NCBI GenBank assembly: GCA_022496205.1 | Contig: WTXD01000008.1 | Coordinates: 248,001-312,000 of the forward strand | Reading direction: 5' to 3' | DNA: 64,000 nucleotides | Source: Gloeopeniophorella convolvens | Taxonomy: Eukaryota; Basidiomycota; Agaricomycetes; Russulales | In this document: in pieces, positions 26,659-38,348 of the stretch | Numbering within the stretch: the stretch's first letter is position 1 | Layout of the letters: every line of letters begins with the position of its first letter | Program-made: the position numbers and the translations under genes | The notes under the pieces: model-generated | Told to the model about the DNA's origin: nothing | Seen by the model: the letters and a program-made list of their open reading frames with translations, nothing else | Databases searched by the model: none

Positions 26659-27028
26659 TCAGTGGTGCGGAGCCCCCTCTTCATGGTGGCCATGTCCATG
26701 TCCATGCCCCTCCCATGGGTGTCTCAAACCCTGTGACACCACGTCAGGGTGGACTCGAAAGTTCAAGGCATTCACATACCAGAAGCTTTGGACCATCCTC
26801 CCTGGTAAGCACTGTCAGCATCAGAGCGCGGGCCAAGGCACGAGTGAGACGCACCTGGCACGGTAGAAGATGAAGAACCACATAGAGGCTCCGAGGGCCT
26901 TGGCCAGAAACTTGTGCTTGAAGCCGGGCAAGTGAGGGTGAAATCCAGAACCTTGAGAATAGACAAGATGTCAGAAAAGATATAGCAGTGCATCTGTTCA
27001 TGGCTCCCGTACCAGCAGGGCCCGCCAT
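26659..27028 (-). CDS. Small mitochondrial complex I accessory subunit (NDUFB2-like)
   Basis: Four tiny exons of 16, 97, 22 and 72 nt (27013-27028, 26855-26951, 26780-26801, 26659-26730) join to a 68-residue protein starting MAGPAGSGFHPHLPGFKHKF. One membrane helix (ALGASMWFFIFYRAR) is followed by EDGPKLLGLRHPWEG and a His-rich tail (HGHGHGHHEEGAPHH). A single short helix with the MWFFIFYRA motif matches the NDUFB2/AGGG type of NADH:ubiquinone oxidoreductase membrane-arm subunits. All three introns are GT-AG and every join keeps frame. It shares a 222-bp divergent promoter with the next gene. The exon model is well supported; the family assignment is moderate. Confidence 0.68.
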
Positions 27029-27250
27029 TGGAAGGAGAGTGTCGGGTCAAGAGGTGGTTATGGTGGAGGTGAGAGTGTTCGTCGTCGACGGCGTTGGCGG
27101 CGTCGGTGACTGCCGTGGGGATCGGCCCGAGTCCCTCCGGCCCCCGGAATTTGACGCGCGACGCGGTGAACTTCATCATCTCTTGCGCTAACTCATTTCT
27201 TCCAAATCGCACCTCTCTCGCAAGGTTCGCCGCAGCTAACGCGCGGTTTC

Positions 27251-30200
27251 ATGTCTGTATACCCAAGAGTCACATATCAGACATCGGGAAGGACTTTTGA
27301 TCGACTCTTCAAAGGTAAGGTACTCTCACACCACTCAGCGAGCGCGTCGAGGAACCATTCTGACCGTACCTCCCCGTGTTCAAAGAGGCGTCTTTGGAGG
27401 AAACCAAAAATGTGGTTCGAAAAAAGCTCAACCTCAGCCCTGGAGCCGAGATAGAGCTATCCCAATTGCGCGATGGGAAACGAATTGACCTAGAAGATGG
27501 TGCGTGTGGAAGCTTTGGCGCAGGTGGTGGCTAACTATCCTCCAGAGGACGATTTCGAAGCTTTCAGAGCCCTTGCCAGATCATCTTTGCATGCAACTGT
27601 GGAAGTCACAGTCCCAGACACACAAGATGCGCCGAATCCAACTGTGCGTGACTTCCGCCCTCGCCCCCACCCCCATTCAATGTAGTCCAGGGTGAAGAGC
27701 CCCGCAAAAGAAAGCAACCGCCACCTCCTTCACCTTCGAAAGCTAACAAAACCCTGGCTGCTCCTCGAGGCACGGCGACACACGCCATAGGCTCGAGCAC
27801 GGATGCTGTGGACGGCTCTCGTCCCAGAAAGAAGCAGAAGGTTGAACCATGCCCTCTATCCCATCGGCACTTTCTGACTGTTGCGTGTAGACGGCAGCAA
27901 CATCGGATGACACAGATCCCCCGCCATCCCACGAGGCAGTTATCCTTGCGGTTGACACTCCGGCCCCCATACCTGCGAAGGTACGACTGCAAAAATCACG
28001 GGAACAGCAGGCCGCCCCGCCCGTTGAAGTACCTGCAAAGGTGCAAGTACCACCAAAGACGGTTCCTGCCGTTGCAGGTGCAGCTCCGCAAGACGTCGAT
28101 GAGGATGCCCCCACGGTTGCACCACAAAAGAGGCGACGGAAAAAGAACGCAGACGCGGATCCACAGGCAAATGAATCCCCACCAGGAACCGCAGAACATG
28201 TTTCCGCTGATGGCGTTGCAACACCGAATCCTCAGAAGAAACTAAAGCGGAAGAAAAACCAGGCAACAATCTCAGAAATTACCACTGGTATGTTACAGGC
28301 CTTGCGATTCACGCTGTACTGTACCCCTGCGATGTTCATATACTGTATGACAGAAGGCCAGAGGCGAAAACCAGTTAAACCTACCGCAATTGCTTCGCCG
28401 CCTACAACTGTACACCACCCTGATCCTAAACTGAGGAGAACCGCTGAACGAGATTCCGGACCCCTAGGCAATGGTGAGTCCGCAAATGAGCCGCGACGCG
28501 CTTAGGATCCCTGATCCCACGACGAGATGACTAGGAGGCAGTCCTGCGGCGGGAGGTACGGACGTGGTGGGTGCAACTGAGGCTGCCGCTCCCGGTAAGT
28601 TCAGATGAATATCATATAAGACGCCGAAGCCCCGACCGACCGACTACCAGATTTCGTAAAATCCCGTAAGGGGAAGAAGTCAAAAAAGCCAGCCCAGTCT
28701 ACATCGCCAGGGGAAGGAGGTGATGACGATATCAACAAGACAATCGCTGCTTTTCTAAACAGAAGATCTCAAGTCGACTTACAGCGTCCCTCGAACTCTG
28801 TTGATCCTGGAGGACCTGTACCCTCGACTGATTCCAACGACCCAGGCAGTACCTCTACCTCGAAAAGGAAGAGGAAACATGACGAGTCGAAGACAGGCAC
28901 GACATCAGTTCCTCGTGAAAGGGAAGACCAAAGCCACCCAATCGCTCAAATCGCTCTTACGGGTGAGGCGAATCCCATCCCACCCACTACTAACGCGGTA
29001 GACATGGCGGGAAGGGCGAAGCGTGGCAAATCGAAACCGAGCACGTCACTGATTCCTCAAGGCGCCGTCGAACCTACTTCGCCTTCTGCGGCGGCCGTCA
29101 GTGATGGAGAGCCCATTGTGGACGCCCCAGAATCCGCTTCTGGACGATATTTCACTTCAGTACAGCTTCTTGAATCCGAATCCGAGTTCAGGTTGGGCTT
29201 CACAGAGCAAGATCTTTGCCCTGTTTGCTTTGCCAACCCCACACATCCGCTGGCAGACTGCCCAGTTGTTCAGGAAGGACCCTCTTCGATCGACAAATGT
29301 ATCGCTGAAATGGAAGTGAACCCTGGACTGGAGGTGGGCCCAGACGTCATTTTCGAGCTGCGCACCTTGGCGGCGAAAGCTCGGTCCACGCCCCCAGACA
29401 TGCGTAATGCTTCTCCAGTCGTGCATAACACACGGATGCCCGTCACCGTATCTGCGGTAGCAGCGGCTTCTGCAGGCGGCTCAAGCGCGGGGATGAAGCT
29501 TACGGTTCCTAAAGGCCTGGCAATCTCGGAGGTGGCTGTTGAGGGCCGCGGCGAAGGCAGCAGTGACGAGAGTTCTAGTGACGACGAAGACGAAGAGAAT
29601 GCCGCCGGTCCATCAGCCAAAGCAACAGCTTCTGTTCCATCTCTTCCTGTCCCCACGCATGTCATCGAGGATCAGCTGGCTGCAATAATTCGCGGGCCTG
29701 AACAACGCGGTCCGCGGAAGAGCATCCTGGACGAGATACCCTCGAGCAGCGACTCTGAAAGCGAGTCGGACCCCGAAGACCTCATGCTCGATGAGGAGGA
29801 AGACCTTTCCCAGCAGCCGTCACGCAAGATGAAGGGCCTTTCGAAGGTCCGCTTGCCCTCGGCGGAACCTGAGCCTGCCTCCGAAGACGAAGATGAGCGC
29901 ATCTCTCCGCCTGTTCTTATGGATGCACCACAAGTGTTGCAGCACCACGAAGAAGTGGGTTGATCACGCCTTCATGGCTGTGAACGATAATTGACGAGTT
30001 TCGTGTCTGAAGTCGCCCGCTGTCAGTGAAGTAGTGGATGGTGCACTTCCCAGACACACGCCGGAGCCTTCGAGCCCCATTCCAGATCAGAGGCCAGTAG
30101 GGAACGTTCAAGACAAGATTGACCCTGGTTCAGCAGCAGCCTCAACATCCAATGTTCCGGAAAAGCCAACATCGGCGAAGGCCCATAGACAGGCGACCCC

Positions 30201-31470
30201 GGAGTCTGATGCCACTGCTATCAATCCGGAGCCTACGACGCCGCCAGTTGTCGATCAGGGCGAGCAGCTTACAGGTCGGGTTCTGGTGCCTGCATCCTCC
30301 CCCATCATGAACAGGACCTTGAAGCTGGGCAAGGAAGATCAGGAAAATGACGAAGATGACGACATAGAGCCCGCAGACGACGAGCAGGCTCTCGACCACA
30401 GTGACGCTGACCCCATTGAGCCTGAGCCCACGCTTCCCGCACCTGTTCAGCCAGGCTCCTTATCAGGGAGCCCAGTCATCTCAAGCGAGCCTCGGGGACG
30501 CACTCTGCCCGCTCGTCACGCCGTTACAGGTACACCATCCACCCCGGAACAGCCCGTCGCTCCCGCCCGCCGGTCCGGCCGACTCGCCAGCCGCCAGTCG
30601 TTGGCAGACGCAACGGAAGCTACACCTGTCCCTGCCAAGAAGGTTGTCCGCAAGTCATCTTTGGCAGTCGAAGGATCTATGCCATCCGAGAAGGTGGATA
30701 GTGGTACTAAAGCGAAACCTGCTCAAGAAAGGAATCCGAAGAAAGCTGTTAGCAAACCTAGCTCGAAGTCTACGCGTCATTCTACGATGCGCTTGGCTGG
30801 TTCCAAGGACGAGGCATCCCTGGTGCCCGTTCGAGAAGAAGATCTGTCCCAGACGACTGCCCCCTCCCAGGTCGAGTGGACAGTTCTGCCCGCCTCCGAA
30901 CCAACGCACCTGGATACCTCGTCAGGAGTCGACGAGCTCAGGGCAAGTAGCCTGGACGCGATCAATCCATCACAAGGCGACAACGAACTTCCGCCATCGT
31001 CTGAAGATGAAGCGATTACCCCTAAGCCTGGCCGGAAACGCGCGCCTCCCGCATCACAAGGGAATGCGCGCAACACGCAGCCTCTCTTTTTTCCAGGAAG
31101 CAGTCAGGCACCTAGATACCACGCCCCTGCATCTCCTTCAGCGACAGAGAGTGAATCCGAAAATGAGACGCCGCTGCTGGCAAAGAGGACGCCGGCCAGG
31201 CCGACCCCCGCAGTGCCATTCAGGCGTCTATCGCATATCGCGAGCCAGGACGTCCTGTTCTCCAATTCCAAGGTGGTAAAGCATGTCTACAAGAATGAGC
31301 CCAAGCGCAAAGTGAAGTCTATGCTTGCAGATACTGACAAGGACGAGGACGATGAAGACACTAGCTCGGATCCGAGTGACGATTCAGCGCCGAAGTCTCA
31401 CATTCCTGAGGACAGACGCGCAGGTGCGAAGACGCGGAAGAAAGGGAAGGGTCTATCGTCGTTGGGCTGA
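27251..31470 (+). CDS. Long Lys/Ser/acidic protein with PB1/ubiquitin-like N-terminus and zinc-knuckle-like motif
   Basis: Starts at ATG 27251 (MSVYPRVTYQTSGRTFDRLF). The first 90 residues (EETKNVVRKKLNLSPGAEIE, then LEDEDDFEAFRALAR) look like a PB1 or ubiquitin-like fold with an acidic DEDD loop. A long disordered region follows with many basic clusters resembling nuclear signals (KKLKRKKN, KRRRKKN). A Cys/His motif, CPVCFANPTHPLADCP near 29218-29265, resembles a CCHC zinc knuckle. Acidic Ser stretches follow (SDESSSDDEDEEN, SSDSESESDPED), then a last long exon (from 30014) ending TRKKGKGLSSLG. The exon join at 29955/30014 is phase 0 (HHEE-SPAVSEVV). Nuclear or nucleolar location is inferred from composition. 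No named family is recognised. Confidence 0.7.
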
Positions 31471-31728
31471 TCGCAGAGTTACATCGTATTATTTCAATTT
31501 CTTGCATACAACATCATATCTCTGTACGCGCAATTTGCATTGTTTCTTGCTTTCTATGGCCGCGCTATCGCGCTTGTACCAGGATTCTTGAGTAAGATCG
31601 ATATCGCGAGGACGCGTGCTGTCACGAAATGTGACGAATGTTAATTTTGTGACGCAAAAGTGACCTGAATATTGGCTCGAGCGAATTCGGTCAGCGATAC
31701 CTCCCCACTATCTCTTCCTCTCTTCACC

Positions 31729-33881
31729 ATGTCGAGTATCGAGCTCATCAACCCAAAAGCCGAGAGCGTGCGGAGGGCTGCCGCGCTTCAGGTATGGTTT
31801 TCACATCACTGCATCATGCAACCTGGGTGCGATGGTGTGCCGGCAGGTCAATACGACCGGAGCAATGGGTTTGGCGAATGTCGTGAGGGGAAATCTTGGT
31901 GCGAAGGGTGACCTTTCGACCCCTTTTCTGCGGCTCACGTCAATGTAGGTCCGAGAGGGACATTAAAGATGCTTGTGGATGGTGCCGGACAAATCAAAAT
32001 GACGAAGGACGGCAAGGTCCTGCTGTCCGAGATGCAAATACAAAATCCCACCGCTGCCATGATCGCACGAACCGCTGTCGCACAAGACGATCAAGTTGGC
32101 GATGGCACCACATCGGTGGTGTTACTGGTTGGGGAATTGCTAAAGCAGGCCGATCGTTACATCTCGGAGGGCGTCCATCCATCGGTTATCGCAGCAGGGT
32201 ATGACATTGCGAAAAAGGAGGCATTGGCGGTGCGTTCTGCATAGATTGTTCCACCGATTTCAGCCGCCAACGCCGCACCCCAGTTCTTGGACACGTTCAA
32301 GCAGCCTTCGAGCCTAGACCGCGCCACGCTCGTTAACCTCGCAAAGACTTCTCTCGCGACGAAACTTAATGCCGCTCTGGCTCAGCAGCTCGCCGAGTCC
32401 GTGGTCGATGCCGTGACACTTATCCGACCCCCTGCCCCACCAAAAGGTACATCTCTGCCTTGTGGCTTTCGGGGTGGGAACCCGCTGACCAGGCGCACGC
32501 AGACGCTAAGGACCAGTGGCGGGAGCCGATCGATCTTCACATGGTCGAGATAATGAAGATGCAACATCGCACCGCTTCTGAGACGCAGCTCATTCGCGGT
32601 CTCGTTCTCGACCACGGCGCACGGCATCCGGACATGCCCAAGCGCGTCGAGAACGCGTACATCTTGACGCTCAACGTCAGTCTAGAGTACGAAAAGACGT
32701 GAGTACTGCCCCTCCGCCCTGCGCGATCTAGTGTTGCAACTGTAGCGCTGATGATATGCCCCTGACAGTGAGGTGAATTCGGGCTTCTTCTATTCCTCAG
32801 CAGAACAGCGTGAGAAACTGGTCGAGTCGGAACGCAAGTTTACCGACGAGAAGGTGAAGAAGATCGTCGAGCTCAAGAATCTGGTGTGCGATCAGGCTGT
32901 CGACTCCAAGGAGAAGCGGAAGAACTTTGTCGTGATCAATCAAAAGGGCATCGACCCCCTGTCGCTTGACATTCTCGCAAAGAACAGCATCCTCGCCCTG
33001 CGCCGTGCGAAGCGGCGAAACATGGAACGGTGCGCACCTGCCATCCGGGGTTCGCGGCCGGCGCGCGTGGCTGACGCGACGCGCTGTTTCTGCGACCCAC
33101 TGCAGGCTCCAGCTGATCTGCGGCGGCATCGCGCAGAACTCGGTTGAGGAGCTGACGCCGGACGTTCTGGGGTGGGCCGGGCTCGTCTACGAGCACACGC
33201 TGGGCGAGGAGAAGTTTACGTTCGTGGACGAGGTCCAGGACCCGAAGAGCGTGACGCTGCTCATCAAGGGCCCGAACGCGCACACGACGCAGCAGATCCA
33301 GGACGCGCTGCGCGACGGGCTGCGCGCGGTCAAGAACGCGCTCGAGGACGCGGCGCTCATCCCGGGCGCGGGCGCGTTCGAGATCGCATGCGCGGCGCAC
33401 CTCGTGGACAAGGCGAAGAAGGCCGCCAAGGGCCGCGTCAAGATGGGCGTGCAGGCGTTCGCGGACGCGCTGCTCGTGATCCCCAAGACGCTCGCCGCGA
33501 ACGGCGGCTTTGACGTGCAGGACGCGGTCGTCGCGCTGCAGGACGAGTACGCGGAGGGCAACATCGTTGGGCTCGACCTGCAGACGGGCGAGCCGTTCGA
33601 TCCGACGGTCGAGGGCGTGTGGGACAACTACCGCGTCAAGCGGCAGATGCTGCACTCGTGGTGCGTGCGGCCTCCCTCCATCCCTCCCTCCCTGCACTTT
33701 CATTTCGGCTAGCTGACCGCAAGATCACCCTCTCTTTCCTTTCGCCCCCTCTATCCCAACCGCACGCACCCCCGAAACGCCATCGCGCCGCGCCAGCTCT
33801 GTGATTGCGATCAATCTGCTCTCGACGGACGAGATCCTGCGCGCCGGGAGAAGCTCGCTCAAGCCGGACGGCGAGCAGTGA
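31729..33881 (+). CDS. CCT6: T-complex protein 1 subunit zeta (CCT6)
   Basis: One of eight subunits of the cytosolic TRiC/CCT chaperonin, which folds actin, tubulin and WD proteins using ATP. Start at ATG 31729: [20 protein letters not shown]. Exons then give [20 protein letters not shown] (first part after a split), the ATP-binding GDGTTS, the hinge and apical region ([20 protein letters not shown]), [16 protein letters not shown] and the second equatorial half ([14 protein letters not shown] region [20 protein letters not shown]). The end is [17 protein letters not shown]...KPDGEQ, stop 33879-33881. [13 protein letters not shown] and the short C-terminus identify the zeta subunit. Third exon half is extremely GC-rich, which creates long antisense open frames. 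The gene looks intact. Confidence 0.94.
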
Positions 33882-34840
33882 GCGCGCGGGGCGCTGCCCC
33901 GGTTCGTTCGCTCGCGCATGTGCGATCGGGACGAAGCCCGGGGGGGTGCAGAGCAGTTGGCGCAGGGCAGGCAGGCACCGGCTAGGGTGTGCATGTGCGC
34001 GATCTGCGTGGGGGCCATCGGAGGAAGCACTTGTATGTATGTACGCGCGCGCGCCGAAGGCATTGAAATCAATACAGCAGCGATTTTAGAACGTCGAGAA
34101 GGGGCGCGCGCGGTCGAGGGCCGGCTGGAGGGGCGTAGCGATTGCGTGCGGATGGTGCTAGCTATGAATGTCCCGTGCGCGCGCCCGCGTTCCGACCCGA
34201 GGGTGAGGGCACGGGACACCTCCTTGCGCGAAGCGAAGCGCGTCTGCCACATGAGCCTGCCCTACAACTGGACGGGCACGACACCCGCTCGCACACACAC
34301 GCACGCAACTCATACAGTACCTACTAGGAAGTGAGACTGCTCCGCTCGCGCGCGCGCGAGAACTTTCCGAGTCTATTCTGCGTTACGGCACGGCCTTACA
34401 GGTGCCGCCTCCCACCGGCCATCGAACGACTAGCTCTCGTGCTCGAGCGCGCGCCCGTGCAGGCGTCCCGCGCGTGATGCCCGGGCCCGTCTCAAGACCT
34501 CGCCGCACCCCTCGGCAGCGTCCCCGCGCCACGTGCCCGCGTTCTGGAAGGGTGGCTCGCTCCGCACGGGGCAGCGGCCGCGCAGCGTGAAACGCAGAGA
34601 AAATCCCCCGCCCGCCCGTTCCAGGACGCGCGTTCTGATTCTGGTTTGGGTTCTGTTCAGAAAACTGTGAAGACGAGGCGCGCGCGCGGATATGGGTATG
34701 GAGGCCCGCGCGGGGCGCACGGGGCTCGGGAGTACACGTAAAATAAGGCGACGGATACATATTGTGACGGGGCTATGTAGGGAGAGAGGGGTAGCAGGGC
34801 CCCGGGGGCGCTCGGGGCGGTCAGCGCGCGCGCGCTACGG
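33882..34840. other. GC-rich gap between convergent genes
   Basis: About 960 bases between the stops of CCT6 and the syntaxin gene. It is very rich in CG dinucleotides and alternating GCGCGC runs (for example 34348-34366 and 34438-34460). No coding model is supported. Overlapping open frames on both strands reflect the base composition. Confidence 0.4.
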
Positions 34841-36423
34841 CTATGGAGCCGATAGCCATCGCGCGCGCAGCGAGGGCCCTGTCTGTGGGGCCTGGGTGGG
34901 CGCTGGCGCGGGCGTGGGGGGAGAACTGTGGCGCGACGGCTTGAAGATGAGCACGACGATGAGGCCGAAGATGATCAACAGGAGCAAGAAGATGCACTTC
35001 CGCCTGCCGGTGTTCTTCTGGTACCTGCCGCACACGGGAAAAAACAAAGAGGGAGAAAAGGGCGTGAGGCTCCAGCCGTTATCGGAAAACACGTGGGGGC
35101 GCGAACCGAGTAGCGATGTCAAGCTCCTTGACGGCCTCGCTCACGTGGACCGCCGTCTGCTCGATGTTGTACTCGACGCTGTCGAGAAGGGTGCCCTGGT
35201 CGATGACAAGGGACGACAGGTCCTTGAAGAGTTCGGCGAGAGTGGCAATGGACTTGGCGATTTCGGTGAGTTCGCGATCACGCGCGCGAAGGTTGGGCTC
35301 GAGGAGCTGCTGGTCGACCAGCTGGCTGCGCGACTGGACGTGGCAAGGAACGGCGCGTGAGCATGCGGCGCTGAACAGGTGGCCGGCGGGCAGGCGGCAT
35401 GCGTACCGCGGCTTCCATGTCCTCGTCTACGGCAGTCATGGCATCGGAGCCCTTGAGAGAAGTCACGCCCGAAGCAACGAGCAGATCTTGATTCTTAATC
35501 GCGTGACCCTGGAGTTCTGTGGGGTGGAAAAAGCGAGACGGTTAGGCGCTGTCATGGGCGGGGAAGCCGGAACGCGCGGGGTATGGGGCACTGGAGAGCG
35601 GGGTAATAGGGAAGAACTCACTTTCCATATACACGCGCTGCTTCTTACGGAAAGTCGCGCTGAGCTCTTGCACCTTCGCGGCAAGCCCACGCTGGGTATT
35701 CTTGGCGGCAAGAGCGTGGTGATGGGGTGCGCCGCCGGGGCGTGTGGGCGGGAAGGCATGGTCAGGCGCCGATGCTAGTGCGCCGATGCGCTGGATGAGG
35801 GTCTGGCACTGACGAAAGTCCTGCAGGTGATAGCGGAGATGAGGGGCGGATGGGAACTGATAAAGCGGAAAGCGGATGTACTTTGGTGATGTCGGTCGTC
35901 GCGGTCTCAATCTCGCGCTCTTCGAGGGACCGGTCCGCAAACCCGGGGAGGACATGTTTTGCGTGCAGTTTGTCCAATGCAGCAACTGTAACGAAGAACG
36001 GACAAGGTTTAGCCACGGAGCTGGCACTGCGATCAACTGATGCAGACATCTTGGGACGTCGAGACAGACGCGCACCTTTGGCGTGCGTAGCGGCAAGTAT
36101 GTCCTCTACCTGTTCAGCGAGGTCTATCCTGTGGTATGTCGCGTATGAGGGGGAGAATGTTCGGCGCTATGACCGCCGGATCTTACGAACCACTTTGGGG
36201 GAAGTTCCACGTCCAAGGAAACGTGGGACGGCGCGCCGTGGTCGATGAGGCCTTCGTTCTCGTCATTGGGCTGATATGCGTCGTCGTACTGACGGCCGGT
36301 GCGCGCACGGGGCGCCCTGGCACTAGAGTCGCGGTACGAAATAAACAAAAGCGTGCGCGAGCGCGTCGTTGGGGTGTAAGAGGAAGAGGAGGCCGCGGCC
36401 GAGGATGTGGGGAGGGAGGCCAT
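34841..36423 (-). CDS. TLG2: Qa-SNARE of the Tlg2 / syntaxin-16 family
   Basis: t-SNARE for fusion at the trans-Golgi and endosomes. Start at ATG 36423 (MASLPTSSAAASSSSYTPTT), followed by the Tlg2 signature TRSRTLLFISYRDSSA. An Habc region follows over several exons (VAALDKLHAKHVLPGF, ELSATFRKKQRVYMES). The SNARE motif is complete: QLVDQQLLEPNLRARDREL, then LFKDLSSLVIDQGTLLDSVE with the zero-layer Gln in DQG. The C-terminal anchor is KCIFLLLLIIFGLIVVLIF, then a Pro-rich lumenal tail ending RARWLSAP, longer than usual. The exon join at the SNARE/anchor border uses a GTTCGC donor (ELDIATR-YQKNTG). All joins checked keep the frame. Confidence 0.88.
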
Positions 36424-36941
36424 GGTCGGAGTGGCCGACGAGGGCGACCCGCGTCTCGCGCGTCGGCGGGGTGTGACTGTGCCGATGTGACACACAATGT
36501 CACAAGACGGTCACATCACGTTTAGTGTAGTTTGGCGGATGAAATCGATGGTGAGGCTCGTTGCATATTGCCGGAAGGTTTATGGAGCGGGGAGGGCAAC
36601 CGATGAGATCGATGTAATAAAAAAAATGGTGGCCGGGGCGTTGGTAAGGAAGAGCCTTTGCGGGGCGGACGAGCGATTGGTTATCCGATCGTTCCTTTCT
36701 GCTGTGGGCAAACCGACCCGGTGACGGCCCCTTCAGACTTGGTCCGCAAGTGTGTCCGCAGACACTGTCTCTCTCCGCTCCTCCTCTTATATATTCTCCT
36801 TATAATCTCTACTCTACCATCCCATCCACCCCTCAGCACCTAATCCTCCTCTGCCTCTCGCAACCTCTCCCTCTCTCTCTCTCTCCTCGTCGTCGACACC
36901 ACCGCCAACGCCCCTCGCACCCTGACTCCTTTCTCGTCGCC
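36424..36941. promoter_or_regulatory. Divergent promoter region with TATA-like box and CT tract
   Basis: 518 bases between TLG2 (minus) and the small Cys-rich gene (plus). TTATATATT at 36787-36795 lies about 150 bp before the plus-strand ATG, and a dense CT tract (about 36863-36890) precedes the start, as in strongly expressed basidiomycete genes. Both are visible; their use is inferred. Confidence 0.5.
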
Positions 36942-37528
36942 ATGTGCAACCTCGAGACGTACGTCCCCGACGTGTGTCCCAGCCACCTGCCCCTGCTCAC
37001 GGTGCCCCTTCCATATGCAGCGAAGGCACCAAGTACGGATGTGGTGTGAGTGCCCACGCCAGCATGTTGCGTCTAAATCCGTTCCTAACCCTCACGTCAC
37101 AGCACTACGTTATCGTGAGTCTCTTCTCGGAACAGACACCGCTCCAGCGCGTGTTTCCTTCTCCCCTCGGTTCCTCTCCGCCTACAGACGCTCACCCAGT
37201 CCTCCGTTCCGTTGCCAGACAAAGAAGCTGCGCAAGCTCGACTGCGGCAACCGCTATTGTGTCTGGTCCATCTCCCACCCACAGCCCGCCAATCTCTGCC
37301 AGCCGTGCTACTGCGACAAGGTACGCCCGCGTCTCCATTCCCGCCATCGTCTCGTCCCCTTCCGCCCCACCCCGCACCGTCCCCCGCACCGACGCGATTC
37401 CATTCTGACTCTTCTCCCGACAGTTCTTCGGCCCGGATGCCAAAGAGACCGTCACCGCGAGCTCGCCCGAGTACTGCTCAGACTGCCACTACTGGTACCG
37501 CGGGCCAGGCCAGCAGCGCCGACGCTAG
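36942..37528 (+). CDS. Small conserved Cys-rich protein, unknown function
   Basis: Five exons rebuild an 86-residue protein: MCNLETEGTKYGCGHYVI, TKKLRKLDCGNRYCVWSISH, PQPANLCQPCYCDK, then FFGPDAKETVTASSPEYCSD and CHYWYRGPGQQRRR, stop 37526-37528. Ten cysteines and several histidines occur in pairs (CGHY, CQPCYC, CSDCHYW), suggesting one or two bound zinc ions. There is no signal peptide, so it is probably intracellular. The pattern (MC at the start, G-CGH-Y, YC-DC-YWY near the end) recalls a family of tiny proteins common in Agaricomycetes with no assigned role. The middle exon HYVI is only 12 nt. Exon phases all fit. Confidence 0.72.
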
Positions 37529-38348
37529 CCTGCCCACGCGCATCACCACGTTCTTGTTCCCCGTCTGCGACCGCGGCGGCGACTGCCGCTGCATCGCCGG
37601 CCCCACACCACCGCTTCGTTCTTGCTCCGACGTCTTCGCATGACCCGTTCCACCATCACGACCCCCAATGCTGTTGCACACACTCATCCACACCCCCATC
37701 GCCTCGCCTGCACGTGCACACGTGCAGGCTCTCCATCATAATGTAGCTTGCAAGCAAATCAGTCCGATATAATAATAACATAACGTATCCAGTGTAGCAC
37801 CGCCCACGTACTAGCTAGATCTCACATAGTAGGTCACAAATACACGGGGCCTTTTGCCTTTCTGCTCATCTCGCTTGGAGTGCGGCCTCGCGCTGAACGT
37901 GAACGTTTGTTCATTCACGCGCGACGTCCATTCTGTGACGTGGGCGTTATCGTAAGGCCGAAACAAAAGAGCAAGCCCTCCGCCCAGCGGCACAGCGAGG
38001 TCAAGTCCAGAGTGGCACGCGCCTCGGCGGTGGTGTCCCCGCGCGCTCCGGGGCAAATCAGAGAGAATCAAGCTACAAACGCGGGCTCCACTGTTGGCCG
38101 CAGCGCCCAAAGCCAAAACCGCCACCGGGTCAAAATCCTAAATGATCACGCGCAGATGCATGTTGTGACAACAGAGATGCACTCGTCATCGCCAGCCGCT
38201 ATCGATACATCATGATCTATCATATGTCCCACCGCCGTCCTCCGCGGCGTCCTCAGCGTGCGCGCTTGGCCGTCACGCGCGTCGTGCCCTGCCCCGGATC
38301 CCCATCCCAGCGAGTCCCGAGAGCGCAGATCATCGCCCACATCAAAGT
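37529..38348. other. Gap between convergent genes
   Basis: 820 bases between the Cys-rich gene and NAR1. The stretch 37740-37800 is locally AT-rich (ATATAATAATAACATAACG), a possible 3' processing signal. No gene is supported. Confidence 0.4.

Noticed and set aside
29004..31470. Two separate genes ending at 29963 and starting at 30034
   Set aside because: A 58-nt intron joins HHEE to SPAVSEVV in phase 0 and composition is continuous, so one gene is simpler, though transcripts should confirm.
33882..34840. Coding genes in GC-rich frames downstream of CCT6
   Set aside because: Frames are open on both strands because AT-containing stops are rare there; no motif or splice logic supports a protein.
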